Notes under the pieces: generated by a model
Told to the model about the DNA's origin: nothing
What the model saw: only the letters and a program-made list of their open reading frames with translations
Databases searched by the model: none
Shown: in pieces, positions 28,001 to 43,000 of the stretch
Numbering within the stretch: the first letter of the stretch is position 1
Layout: each line of letters opens with the position of its first letter
Translations under genes and position numbers: made by a program
Source of the DNA: Tubiluchus corallicola
Lineage: Eukaryota > Priapulida > Priapulimorpha > Priapulimorphida > Tubiluchidae
DNA: 64,000 bases
Direction: 5' to 3'
Assembly (NCBI GenBank): GCA_030141605.1
Contig: JAQGDQ010000026.1
Span: 620,001-684,000 of the forward strand

Positions 28001-31000
28001 TAATGCTTTCCAGGAAATGCAATATTAAACAAAGGCAAAATTTCCATCGAAAGTAATGTATAAGAATTGAGACACATTGAGACAAGTTCCAGAGGACCTT
28101 CTCAATGCTGCTTAATTCATAGAAATTAAATGTTTTATTAGTTATACTCATATTGTACTGATTAATTTCTTTCTGCTTGCTTGAAACCACCTAAGTTTTT
28201 TACCAATACCCAACTAGTGGTATCTCTTTGTTTATATTTAAGCCCTGCGTAGTTAGTGAATAAACCCTGCATAATAAAAGCCGAGCCCCTGGACAGTTTT
28301 GTCTAAGACACTGGTTGCTATAGTAACAGACTGCAGGTAATATTCTTGTGCATAAAGTTTGCATCCAGGTGCCTAAAGTTTTGTAAATCGCAATTAGATC
28401 TAACTTGATACTAGCTGATACTAGCAGTCAGTCAGAAAGCAAAAAAGTAGAGAATTGTACTGTTTTACGTTACTATGTGCTGTTTTTATGCTTCAAATTA
28501 ACTGTAAAAGTTGCTGCTAAAATAAAAATATTTCTTTGAGCAAACTAAAAAATGATCATTAAAATGAAATGTGCGCCGTAAAGTGAGAAAAAAGTGTCAG
28601 GTATACACTAAGACGAAACGTCGTTAAGCGAGGTCCTACTGTACATACATCATGCTCAAATATCGGTTTTTTTGGAAGATGTTATTTCTTGTAACTTTCA
28701 CTTTTTTACTGCAGGTTTTAGCTAAAGTAACTAGTGTCATACGACCATCTGTTGGTTTATCGGATTTTATGACACAAAACCAATTGCATAAGTTACTCAT
28801 GCTATGTCTGAGTGTGGACTACAATACGACGCAGGAGTCATGGGGAGGACCTTGGACAGGCCACGCTATCATGTGCCTTTTACAAGATGTTCTGCAAGGT
28901 ACTAAGTCTCACAGCGCATGTGCGTGCATTGTGGAACAGATTTTCGCTTCATTTTTCCCTTAACAAATGTTGTGTAACTCGAAATCTGCTAACTCGAATT
29001 ATATCGCAATTCGAGCCAAATTCCCTGTTCAATTCTCTGATTGAATTACGTCGCCTATCTCGAACAGCCTTCCAAGCGAGAAATCTTACAACAGAATGTG
29101 CACCACATTACGTGCTAGTTCCAGCAAAAGTGCTAAGATTTCTTGTATTACCTTGGCAGAACGCTGACCTCAACATGGTTTAACAAACTTGGTTTAATGT
29201 AGATCATAATATAATATTGCCGAATTCTATTAACCATGTTACTCAGGCTACAATAGAGGTGGACCAGTCATTTTAATTTTGATTATTTACAAAAATTGTT
29301 GTTTGATATTTGATTAAAGGCTACGATATTTGATTTACGAGGCGTTCACTATGTGTACACTATGTGTACATAGTATGCACACTATGTATACATAGTTTAC
29401 TGTATGTATATCATAATATATTTGATATTATTTTATTTAGGAGAGAGGAATGCGCCAATAACACTCTTAACCACTAACAAAGCTGCTGCTGCTACAAATG
29501 GAAATGATAGCAGTGCTTCTAGTAATGGTTCAAGTAAAACCACAACAAGTACAAGTATTCAGATTCAAAAAACTACTGATATTGGAGTCAACACAAGTGA
29601 TATAAATGAGAGTAAGTTTCTATTGTTGTTAAAATTAGATTGCCTATTTTTCTTTCATTTTCTCCATTTTTCCTCTATTTTCTCTCTAGAGTAGAATAGC
29701 TTCTCTATTTTTGCCTCTGTCATTATGTAGAGTAAAAAGTAACTTCTGTACAAAGTAATGCAAAAGAAGTGAGCACGTTCCAGAGCCAAAAATTAATGTT
29801 GCTTATTTCATATAAATTAAATGTTTTATGAGTTTTATTCATATTTCTACTGATTTAGATCTTTCTGCTTGCTTGAAATCACATATCTTCCTTATCAGTA
29901 CCTAGCTTGTGGTGTCCCTTTCATTAATGTTGAAGCCCCCTATGCAGTTAGCCATTAAAGGCTGCATAGTAAAAGCTAAGCCCGGGGATGACCTTGGGTC
30001 TATTATATTTAGATACTAGTAGCAACAGATTGCAGGTAGCAGCAACAAAATTCCTTTGCATAAAGTTTTTATCCAGGTGATTGGAGGTGTAAATCATTGC
30101 AAGTAGATCTCGCTTGATACAAATGGCTAGCATTTAGCAGCCAGTCGAGAAGCAAAAAACATAAACAGTTGTTAGAACGTTTTAGAACAGAATAACACAA
30201 TATGTACTGTTTTATGTTGTTGATAAATAAAAATAGCTTTGAGCAAGGTAAAAAAAATCATCGATAAAATGAAGCGTGTCGTTAAGGGAGAAAATGGTGT
30301 CAAATATTCAGCATTGTTAAAATGAAACACTGCTAAGCATGGAGTTATTAAGCAAGCACTTATCATACTTATAACTGCCTTGATTTGTTTTTCCTGATTC
30401 CTCAATAAGTGCTATTTAAAATAATACTGTGTGAAAAACAAAATTAAAAAATCTGTTTTCTAAGTGACTGACTTTTGCATTCAGATGTACAAATGGATAA
30501 GGACTACGTGGCCGGTTTGTCAGTGTTACAAGACATTTTTCTAGGCGAAGACGAACCCGAACCGGAGATGACAAAACACCAATATGGTAAACCTCCGATA
30601 TTTTCCCCGAAGGCTGTTAAGCCTCTTAAAGTTGGTCTTTATTCTCTCGATGATGCTGTTCCACCTCCAAATGTTAGCTTGGCAGATCCATCAGTTACTG
30701 GCAATAATCCTTTAATAATTAATTTCTCTGGAGGTGCTCAAGGAGCTTCTGCTGCTGATAGTGATAAACCAGTTACAATCAATTTACATGAGCAGTCCCA
30801 GGGAACAAGCATCCAAGGAGATAAGGGAGTCACCATTAGCTATGGACCCATGCCTACAGAAGAAAGTCATGACAAATTTTGGCAGAACGTGTGCAGGTAA
30901 TATTCTTAATATTACAACAACATTTTAAGTTGTTAGTACTTAAATGACATGTACGTATCATTAATTAACTTTTTTAACTAACAACGTAGCCAATACTAGA

Positions 31001-34000
31001 ATGGCCTTGACAATCACATAAGTCTTGAAAGGACTGCTTTATTTGTGCTAATTACTTTTTATTATAAAACACACTGTTTGCTAGTAGTAACTAAATGTCT
31101 TGTCAAGCTTCAGTTCTACTGTATGGCAAGTTTAATATTTTTGCAGCACTATTAAAAAGTACATGGTCAAAGGTTCTGGCAAAGCAGGCAGTGGAATTAG
31201 CGAGGTACTGGGTAACATACCATCCCAAGGTATAAGTGTGGCAATGGATGCCAGGCTAGAAAGAGGTTTGTATCAGCATCTGCAGTTTAGAATATTTGTG
31301 AAAATAAAAAACAAATCATAATTGTGCCACTTTTTGCATAAAGTCCTCTCGCTTCTGTTCTTGGTTTAAGCATGTATTTGATTTGTTCAGAAAAAGAACA
31401 AGTTTTGCAATGTTATATATCGCATTTGTTCTCCCAATCAAACAGTCCATTAGGACAGAAAGACCTGCTAGTTTTGAGCCCTCAAGCCTTTTGTTCTTCT
31501 GTAATGTTGTAATTTTCTTCTTTCCACATTAGGAGTTGAGAGTCTGCCTGAGATGAGGTTAAAAACATGGAGTGCACTAGATACAGACCAAGTAATCAAT
31601 GCTTTGTTGAATCCTTTACAACCAATCTCTAGGGAATCTACACCTAGTTCACAGGTAAGAAATACGATAATTAATAATGTGTATTTCTCGTCTTCCACCA
31701 CTGTCATGTAATTGTGAAATAAATGTTTTCAAGACACAATCTTTTTTATATTAATTGTTGATTTTTTTCACAGGACAGTCGATCATCTCCAGACAGGTGT
31801 GTTTCTGATGCACTTTCTCAGCCGACTACTGACAGAAGCTCGGTCAAAATGCTAAGCCAGTGCTTTGATGACTTGTTCACTCAAGGGCTTGGCAGCAAAT
31901 TTGTTGATGTGGATGCATTGCTGAAGCTGTGGTATGTGCTTAGCAACGAAGAGGATAGTTCTCAACCACTTGTCAGTTTGAGCATCCACTCAGTGCACAG
32001 TCTTATGCATGCTCTTGCAAACGAACATAGAACGTCTGTGCAGACATGGTGTTCAGCATTTCAGGTAACTCTCAAAACTTATAACGTGTACATGCAAAAT
32101 AGATAAATACTCAAAACGCACAGTAATTTGAAATACTATATTTTATCATGTATTTCTAGTTTGTAATCATGTGTAAATGTTTCACAGTATATGTTAAATG
32201 TGTTACAAGAGCTACAGTTAGCATATTTTTAAATTTGTCAGCAGCAAAAATATTGCCTGCTTACGCATTTATGTGCGTAGTTATTATTATGAATAATTAT
32301 TGTGATGAAGCTTTTTGATTTAAAGTTGAAATAGCTGCACATCCATTGTCAAAAGTAAATGTGCTTCATTCATAATTTTGTCGTCGTAGTCCATACTTCA
32401 GCTTATGCTTTTATATCTCTTTGGCTTTTTATAACATAATTTTGGAACTGTGATGCTTATCTGTTCGATTTTTTTTTGCTTTAATTCTGTCAGTATTTTT
32501 GTCCATAGTTTTAAACTTGCAATCAGTATTGACAAATGCCGAAGGAAAATATTTTTAAATAAATTAAGTAATATACTTGCCTTTGAAGAGTTGACATATG
32601 AGACATCCAGGTGTGACTGATGTCCCAAAAGGACATACAGATAGTGATGCATTTTACTAACACATGCACGTATCACTAGGAATCCATCAAATTGTCTTGC
32701 GTACTACATTAGATATGGTTTCCAACAAATGAAAATATACACTGCTTTCAGGTTGGTAAAATGGTAAAAAATTGCTTAACTTTTTGATATTTTTGCTTTG
32801 TTGTCCTGTATTACATTAGGATGTAAAATGCACTTTATAATGTTAGGTGTTGACTTTGCTCACCTCGCAGAAGGTAGAAGAGCCTGCTCAAGCTGCATGT
32901 GCGACAACAGGTCAAACAACAACATCAAGACTGGCTTCAGTAATAGTAGCCGATGAGAACTTTACGCCACTACTTCTGCAGTTTCTTACTCAAACACGGT
33001 TCACTGATCCATTATTAGAGAACCAGGCATGTTAACAATACTGATTAGACTAACTAATTAAAATTTAGTGCATTAGTATTGTTATATATGATTAAATGTT
33101 TTAAATCTAATAATAATTGTTACAACAATGTCAGCTATTTAATAGTAGGTTTTAATATCACATTTATCAGTTGAATGTACTATACGTGTGGTGTATTTCC
33201 TTTTTTTTTGCTTTACTAGCTTACAAAGCAGAGAGCGACTCAGGTGCTAGTTGGCTATTCATTATGATTTGTTTTAGGTTGGACCAACTGCTACACAAAA
33301 TATGCACGAATTTCTCACTAAGATTGGTGTTGTTTGTGGCATCAGTGGTAACCGAGAAGCTAGATTAGTTGGAGAAAAACTTCTTAAAATTGTCTGGACA
33401 CTTGTTTCTGCCAGGTACGTAGTTTATTGCTAAATATTTTGTTTCTAAACATTTTATTGCCCATTGACACATTCTGATAATGTTGTGCTATGTCTGCATG
33501 ATTGTGTGATTACCTTTGAGATACTTTTGCAAGCCAGTCAATAAAGTTTGTGTAACGAGTGATAATTGTCATTAAGCAATTACCATACAATAATATATTA
33601 ATTTTTTGTGTGAATTTTAGAGGTGCCATTACTCACGGTCTCGGTCCTTTAGATGCTCAGTGCAAGTTTATGGAATGTATCTTGGACCAAGCATTTGAGA
33701 AAGTTGATGCCATTTGTGCAGTTGAAATTATACATGCAGTGTCTTCGTTGGTCAGCAATTATTTACACGACACTGAGAAAGTAACGTGTAGAAGTTCGTT
33801 AGACAACACGGTAAATGCTGCCACGTGTTTTGGAGGGCTGTTTGCAAATGTTCTGCGACCGGGAGACTCCATGGCTACAAGTGGAGAGTGGAACCGGGAC
33901 ATGCTCACATGCAGTCTGTTAAAGCTGTGCAACATCTTACTACAAGTTCCAACTGCTGCATTTACGCAGTCTGAATCAAGTTTATGGACACAACTCTGTA

Positions 34001-37000
34001 CAAATACCAATACAGACTGGATAGACCCATCACTGTTTAAGCTGCGAAGCACTTTCAGTGCTCCAGCAATTAAAAACCCTGATGAGGACATGTCTGAAAC
34101 AACTAAGACTGACAAGTCTGAGAGTAAACCAGTCGGCAGCAACTGTCCTAACCACGGTGTAATTCATCACTACAGGACATTATCTGACACTGTAGTCTGT
34201 CATCGACCATCTATGTATTATTTGCTGAGTGCTTTGAGTATGTGTAACAGCAGCACAATGGCACAAATGGTGAATAGCAACATTGGAATGACGGGAATTC
34301 AAACAAAGCTTACGATGACTGATCCTATATCCGTCGGTGATTACGTGTTTCAGTTATTGTCCACTCTCAATAAAAAAGTTGAGGATGTCAATATTCTTTT
34401 AAAGGTTCTGTACTTGTTTCTTTCTTGTCAATTACTAGCAAGTGCTCGAAATGGCTTGTGTCACTTCTCGGAACCTCTTTTATGCTTTGTCACCAAAGTT
34501 TTGGACTGCGATAAGACATTGAAACGTTTCACTGAATTAGGAGGTGTGGAGATTATTTGCAAGAATTTGGTGAAGAGTAATCGCCAGATGGTTGGGATTA
34601 GACCAAGTATTGTCTCTGCTATGATGCAATGTTTGCACGGAAGAATGCTAGCTGCTCCTAGTCAGAACAAACGCAGTGGAACAGAGACTGATGTTAATAA
34701 TGCAGGTCTAGTTAATTTCGCTCCTCTTGGTAAGTTCTGCATAACAATTTAAATCATATGTAGTTCTTCTAATACTTTCCATTTTATTGTAATAAAAAAA
34801 CTTTGAATGCCCTTGTAGTCTCAAAAGAATAATTTTTATTTCTTGTGGAAACTTTCACCCTAACGGGCTTCATCAGTTGAAACCTCATTTAAAATGTGGA
34901 AAACAGTATATACCAGCATCAAACAAGGATATTAAAATCAAAAATAGTAGCTGAACATCTTTGATTTAGGATACAGTAGGTTGAAGAAAGAGTAAAATGA
35001 CTGCGTAGGACGAAAAACAAGCACTATACGATTTTTTTTGTGAAATAAATGCTGCGTTAAAGAAAGTAAAAAGAATAGAAACAAACTGCCATACCTGCAT
35101 AGACTATGCTGCTGGGTGATGTTTACAAAATTTGTTGGTTTATAAAGACTAAGCAAACATAAGTGCCTGTTACTATGAGCTATGAGATACTATGAGGTAT
35201 TTCAGCTGACGAAACCTGGTAGGTTGAAAGCTTCTGTAAAAAATAGAAAATAATTTTTAAGACTACAAGGGCATTCATTAATTTTTTTATTCATTTTAAG
35301 ACAATTGAATGCAGCGTGCTGATAACCATGCAAGTTAGAATAACGTTGTCACCCAGAAATATGCACACTGATTTTTTTGCAGTTATAGAAAATGATTTTT
35401 TGTAAAATGAGTTATTTGCACCAGGTACAATAACCTCAAACAGCCCCACATCTCAACCAGCAGATGTGTTAATTCAGACAGCTCCGCCTCATAGACGTGC
35501 CCGGTCAGCTGCTTGGTCATATCATTTCTACCCTGATGAGGCCTGGGTGGACTTGACCATCACTCTTCCGTGCCCTGTGCTGCTGAAAGAGGTGCAGATT
35601 CAGCCACATTTGACTTCTCTTGCTAGTAAGTAACAATTAATGGGATTTGCTTTACTATTACATTCGTTTATGTTTTGTTACTATGTACGTTAAGCTACTT
35701 AACTAAAATATCTGCAATAAATGCAAAATTACTTAAAACACTAGCAATACCAGTATTGTAATACATTTATGTTACGAATGATGCAACTTTCATTTCTACC
35801 TATAGGAAGATATAAGTTGTAGTCAGTGTACTGTTATTTTATACAGTTCCGCTATATAGATTCCCCAAAACTTTGTATTGTACATAATATGCATATATAT
35901 GCTGTGTACAGTGTACACAATGCTTAAACTATTTATTGCTATTTCAAAACTTATTTTCTACACTTAGTAGCTACTAATAAGTAAAAAAGTCATTTGTCAT
36001 TAGCATTTTTGTATTTTACATTTTACATTTTAGTCAAATCTGTACTTTGCTATTTACTGTTAAGAATATACGTTTAGTGTCATTCAAGCCTTGCATTATA
36101 AAAAGTGCATTCCAGATTGGTTATATTACTTTTATAAAGCACAGAGAGGTGGGTAGGGTTTGCTAAAATTTGTAGCAGCTTGGTGGAATACTAGTGTCTT
36201 GTCAGACCTACTGCATACACTTTCTGCTTTTGATTTGATTTGAAGTGTTACAACTGTGATTATATCCCCATCTAATTGAATTGCACAGCCACACATTTTG
36301 CTATATTTTTGCTGCAATTTTTGATTCTCGTCACAGTTTTTTTTTATTATTATTATTTCCTCTTTCAGTTTCAATTTTTTATAACATGTTTCTCTTGTTG
36401 TTTAGCTTGTCCGTCTGCCGTATGTCTTGAAGTATGTTGCGAAGGAACGTCTGTGTTGCCGCTCTCTCAACCACTGTCTACATGTAGCCTCACGTTCATC
36501 AAACTGCAGCTCAGTAAACCGCAGATAGCAACATCAGTGTGTGTTCATCTCCGCAAGCCCAGAGATTCTCCCACTGTAGGCTTGTCACAAATACTTCTTC
36601 TTGGATACAGTGCATTCAGCGACGTTCCTGCAAAAAACGCACCAGGAATTTTACCTTCTGTCTACCAAGAAGGCTCAGCATACAAATCCAGGTATGTGTT
36701 AGCTGAATTTTATATCTGCTCTTCACGAGCTTATTGTCCATTATGTTATGTGGATTTTGTAATTTTTCTAATTCCTTTGTATAATAGTTGTAATTCAATT
36801 TTAAGTGTATGCCTCTATTGCCTTACTAAATTTTAATGTAAATATGATTTTAAGTTTATATTCACCATGTATATAACATTCTTAGCAATAAAGAATATTA
36901 ATAATAATAAAGAAAATTATTAGCAACTCCTGAAAGTTAGGGATGAGTAATACATTTATTAAAACTTAATATTAATTGCAGCTTTTCTGTTTTGAGGATT

Positions 37001-40000
37001 ATTAGGATAAGTAAATTCAATATTACTATATTGTTTACTGATTTTTTGCTACTTTGATCTAAAAGGTATTACTGTTAACAAATATAGCTTGCTAACAGCT
37101 GGTGTTGCACATAGCAGCTAAAATATGTTTCCCCAAACTAAGAGCAACTTCTACTTGCTTGATGTGCTACATTTTTTTAAATTTGCCTTTTAATGAAGTT
37201 TGCTCTGATTTTATTATTATTACTTGCTTTTGTTGTTAAAAATCTTTCAAAGCAATATTTTTGAAAATGTGTTCAATTCTGTTTCTTACACATTTGAACT
37301 TTTTGGAAGTAGTAACGGGAATTTTAATTTCTCAATACCAGGATTTTGACGCTCCTAAATACTAAATGTACTCATTGTTTTTAGTATGGCATGGCTGCGA
37401 CTGCTTCATCATACCTTAACAATGACTCCAAGCCTAGAGAAGGAGATTTCTTGTTCAGCAGCTCTCACGCCTCGGTTGCTTGAGACGTGTACGGCTTTGC
37501 TCATGTCTCCATCAGGTCTGCCATACATGGCTCATATAGAGACTGTTCTACTTAAAATGGGATTGCATTCACAGTTTGGGCTCACTCTTATTGACAGCTT
37601 GCTGAATACCAGCCTTGACACAATTGCTTATAATGGTATGTTTTTAGTGTTGATGTCTGAGCTGATTGTCAAATTTGTTGGTTTTAAAATGATGTTAAGA
37701 CATATTTTGAGATAACTGATTTTTGTAATTGCATTTTTTATTTTGCATATCTTCCATACAGATTCCACATTATCATGCTTTTTCTGTTTTTTTAGTTTGT
37801 GAAACTGGAGACCAAAGTGTAACAACAGAGTACATTGTTGCAATTCTATACCAGCTTTGCATGGCTCAGGACAATTTTTCTGGGTCAAGGTATGAAGGCG
37901 TTTTGCATTTATTTTTCACTAGCAATATGTTGCAAAGATATCCATCATACTTTCAATTCACTCATATGTAAGCAAAAAATGATATTTGAAAATGGTATAT
38001 TTGTTAATTAGTAAAAATTAGCTTTTCGTTGAGGTGGTGGTTCTTACTATAGTGTTAAAATGAAGCTGTCTTGGAATTGATTGTGTAAATTCGATAGCAT
38101 TTTGATTACTACATGTGTTTCTCTACCATACAGTACAGTAACATCTTACGTTTACTTCACTTTTTTTACTTTTACTATTTTCTGATATAAGAGTATTTTC
38201 CAACATTTTCAGGTGAATGCAAATTTTCATACATTCATTTGTGATTTATATAGTTCATGGTTCATTAGTATGTATATATTTATATAAACATGTCAATGAC
38301 TGTTTTGAATTTTATCTTCCTAATTTTTCTTTGCGCTGTAGAATTCAGGAATTAACTAACTGGTTGCTAAGACTATCGCGCACCGTCTTGCAACAAGGGG
38401 CATCTTCACATATTGATCAACGACTGACTGGCGTATTTGTGCATTGCATATCCTGCATTTTGTGGGGAAGCCATGAAAGAGCAATCACTTACAGTTTGCC
38501 GGCACTAATAACTCATGAACTTTTCTGGTGAGTATTTTAACTAAGTTTAATTAAGGTTTCTACACATTTTTACATGACAAAGTCTTGCTCTGCTGACGTT
38601 TGCATACAGTTTTATTGAACAGTTGAAACGGTTATTGCACTGTGCCTCTTGGCATTACATTAGTTTTCATGGGACCTTAGAAATGCAATAAAAAATTGTT
38701 GCTTGTAGTAAAACTAGTCACAAAAGTGTTAGCATTATAATTTTTTTGTATTATGAGAATACCAAACAACAACACAATATGTAATATGACAAGATACAAC
38801 AGAAATCATTCTAAATAGTTTATATGGAAAAAGCTGTCAAACTTTTAGAAACCTGAATCACTGTTGTAGTTATGTCAGACCCAGGTAATGTCAGACTGTT
38901 TTATAATTATTCATAAACTAATACGCGATTACTACTGGTATTTCTCGGTTTGCCAGGGAGATGTCAGTCCGAATTTGTCGATGGTCCCTATTTACTGATA
39001 CTAAGTTCATACAGTAGGCACAGTGTATTAGACTCACGGTAATGTAGAATAAATTGCCTAATTGTCTCAAAAATGTCTAGCACGGGCCGCTCCTGTTGTT
39101 ACGAGCTACTTGGTTGCACTGATGTAATGATGTAAACAACATGACAGCCCGCCAACTGGGAGACAGGTCGCGAAATGACGGACTGTGTGCGTAGAATGCA
39201 AAACTTTTAACGGTTCCAGATTTTGTCAGATTTTTCCGATATCCATAAAAGCGAGGTCTGGCAAAGGGAGATATGAGTGTATTTAGTTATAGTGCAGTTT
39301 TCGATATATAAATTTACAGCATTTATCACACATGCCTATTCCTCATTATTGTTAGACTTAGTTTGGTATATTTGACTGAAATTTCATGTTTTTCATTTAT
39401 GTTATTTATTGTTTGAATTTTTGTTATTAACAATCATGCCAGAGTTTTAGTACGATATCAGTTTCTTAGTTATTTTCAGATTATGGTGTCATTTTGGTCA
39501 TACTAGATGGTACATCTGATTTGTTTGCTTAAATCCTGTAGTGAATGTAGTTTTGTATGCTTATTTAGGCACATGTATCAGTGGTCAGTTTCTTTGCCAC
39601 AAGCTTCAGCATTAAAAACGGGCTTAGACTTCCTTCTATGTACGATATGCCACATCCATCCTGGTTACTTCAGCGTCTTGCTGCAATGGCTTGGTATTTT
39701 GTTTGAGCAACAGGATTTTGGTACTGATTCTGAGAACAGCTGGCGTAAAGCGAGTAAAATTCACAGAAAGTCGTCAACCATCAGTGCCACTGAACAATCT
39801 CATGATGTTGTTGTGGTTCCTAGTGAGCAGCAAGAACAGTTTTTGAATGGGTTATACACTGAATCAGAGGGCACTAAAACAGTAAGTCGTGACAATCTGA
39901 AGCCAACAAGGCCGGAAAGCGCCATTGAACACAAAAGTTTCTTTTCCACTCTGCCTAGTTATAGTCGAGAGGCAAGCATATGGAGTCCGGATAATCTTCT

Positions 40001-43000
40001 ACTGAATGATTTACCTAAGATGAAACTAAGCGAGTCTGTGCTGCTGACACTTTCAGTAGTGGCACAGTCTCACGAAGCTCTAGAGCAGATACTCGGAACA
40101 GGATTTCCTTCTGTCATTACCCAAGCTTTGTTGGAATTCTGTCAGTCTGAGCTGAGTTCATCTGCAGAAACACCAGGTTTTTACTTTTCTTTTATAAATA
40201 AAACATTTTATGAATAATACTGCTAATAAATAAGCAATAAAGGACATCAATTCGCTTTTGTAATTATATTATGAATTAAATATTTCTTAGATTTTTTTCT
40301 TTTAAATTGTTATTATTTGTTTTCAGAATGTATGATTTCCCCTGCACTTGTTGCTCCACTTTTAACTTTTTTGGCTGAACTGGCCCAAGGTGGCATCATG
40401 AAGAATTGGCTAGGCGGTCCTGAGGGAAACATTTTTTGGCCTGTTTTGCTTAACATGTTGTGTCGGCACTCTGCTGGCAGTTCTACTGCTCATAAGGTAA
40501 AGATTGTCACAATATTTCTTGTTTAAGAAATCACGTAATTAGGAGCAAAATATAATATCTTTTTACAAAGATTTTGTTTAGTTGAAGGTACTTTATTTCT
40601 TGCTTGTGCTCATTTTTGAACTGATTAAAATAAAAGCGACAGGTTTTGTCGCGAAGGTTTTGTCAAACCTTTTTCAGGATGTACTAAAAATGGGTTTTTA
40701 ATAACATTTTCAGAAATTTACTTTGGCTATTGTTACGTTATCATGTTTTTTATTTGTTTGTTTCTTTTTTTGCAGCATTCACAGCTGACAATTCAGCAGA
40801 GTGCTGCTATAGAGACGGCTACTATCAAATTACTGGCTCGTTGTATTGTCTGTCATACAGCGAATCAGTACCTTCTTGCAGAGGTTCTTTGTGATGTCTT
40901 GAGAAAGCATATTGACCTTGGTGAGTGTGCGACCTATCTAATAACCTTGGGTGAAAATTTTTGGGCATTTGTAGACTATGTAGACTAAGATACATGCATT
41001 TCAGAGAAGGAAAAGGAGAGTACGTCTATTGCGAGATGCTACCAGTGTATCACTACTGATTGATACGCTCTACGATTGATAATCAAGTACACTCTATTTG
41101 ATACGTTTAACAGAGTGCATTTGACTTGTAATGATGAACAAATTATTATAACTGTATCATCTCAAGTGACGAAATATTTTTTCCTGTGTTCTTTAATCTT
41201 TCAGTATAATTTTAAGATTTATCATTAATTTTAGAATCAACACACATGCACCCATGCACACACCCTTATTAAAATTTTGAAACTGCCTTGGTCAAACTAC
41301 TGAAGAAAGGAAATGTGGAAAATTTGTAATAAAACTTGGAATTAAAACATTGGGCCTCTAGTCAAATGACTTGTAACTTGTGGTTCATTAGTTTAAATCC
41401 AGGCCCATTTTATATTTTCTCTTGTTTTCTCTCTCCTAACCAAGTTTTAATTTCAATAACTTAACGAGTGCAAGTTCATTAATTTTGCATTTGAAATGTT
41501 AGAGTGCAAGTTCATTAATTTTACAGTTGAGATGTTAAGTGTTAATCCTCACTTATTATTATAGCTGGCAACAAAATGCCGATTACTGGCTTCACTCGAC
41601 GTCTGTTGCTGCAACTCTTACTGGAGGATGAAAAAATTCTCACCCATATCAAGTCTGATGTTCCTCTTCATCACATGCCTGCTGCGGGATCGTCTGCTTT
41701 ATTCAAACATCCCATGTTTCACTGCGGCCATTATTACAGAACCATGCAGCTTAGTCTTCAGACTACATGTGGTGAACTCACAGGCAAAATTCTTGGTAAG
41801 TAAGGAATCAAGTTTTTATTTTGATACAGTAGGTGCCGCTTAATAGACTCACTTTAGGACCGACGTGTTTTGACCCAATTAACCGTCTGAACCTATTAAC
41901 CGATGGGTGTAGTATTACAGGTATAGAAGTATGAGTCATCAGCTTACTATGCACTTGCAAAGGTTTTTAATGAATTTTAGAAACGAAGTAATGCCTAACT
42001 TCCTTTGTGCCGTTAAAAATTAGAAAAATATTTTAAAATATTAATTTATATAAGCGAATTAACAATAAATTAAAAAGTATAATTTTCTAAATCACAGACT
42101 TTTCTAAGTCTGTTTAATTGCAAAAATTCCTACAAAGTTGGCTGTTTCATTTTCTCACGACGAAGTTGGCCCACAAAGTTCTCGTAATTATAAAAACTTT
42201 GAAAATCTGTTGTTGTGCATGACTAAAACAGTTCTGAGTCGTCTGCTCACTTACATTGCTCTTATTTGCTGTACAATGTTTACTCTTACAAAAGTAAAGA
42301 ATGTCACAAGGAATGCCGGCTGATTACTGTATCAGCATCTTTGACTGTTAACTCATTAAGCCTGACAGCATGATTTGCAACAAGAGCTTCAAAAAGGAAA
42401 CTGCTAGGCAAATGATTAAATGTTTAGGTTCCAGAAATTCTTTGGGTAACAGTAGGCGAGCGGGTAACAGATTCACGTATTATTACGTTAATACGCTAAT
42501 AACGTATTAGCGCATGATAAACGTACCTACTTGCAAACAAAACAAACAAACATGATTGTTTCTGCGTACATAGTGCACAAAAGGGAAGTAAAGATGACAT
42601 AAAAGTAGGGTGACATACAAATATCTTATTTTAAGTAGATGGAGGAAAAATATTGAGTCAATTATGCAGAGTTATTTGAGTCAGTTACTGATAGTTTTTA
42701 TGTATATTTGAATAGAAGTGGCCCGTTCCAGGCGTTTTTGAGTCTATTAAGTCTGTTAACCATGAGTCTATTAAGCGGCGCCTACTGTAGTATGAAAAGT
42801 CTTTGTAGGCTAGTTTGATTTCTACAGATTTTGCTCTTGAGTTGTTCGGTTTACAAGTAATACACAATTTGCTGGAATAAAACGCTGTTGTTCAGTTTTT
42901 TCAATGTACAGCAGAATTATGTATACCCTGAAATTTATTTAATAGCTTTGTATTTATGTTAATCATAAAGAACTAGTAGTTGATAAATAAAATTTTTATC

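Noticed and set aside
28812-29183. 123-codon open frame overlapping exon 28
   Set aside because: It reads exon 28 in the wrong frame and then runs through intron sequence.
33759-34142. 127-codon - strand frame inside BIRC6 exon 36
   Set aside because: It is the antisense shadow of a strongly conserved exon.
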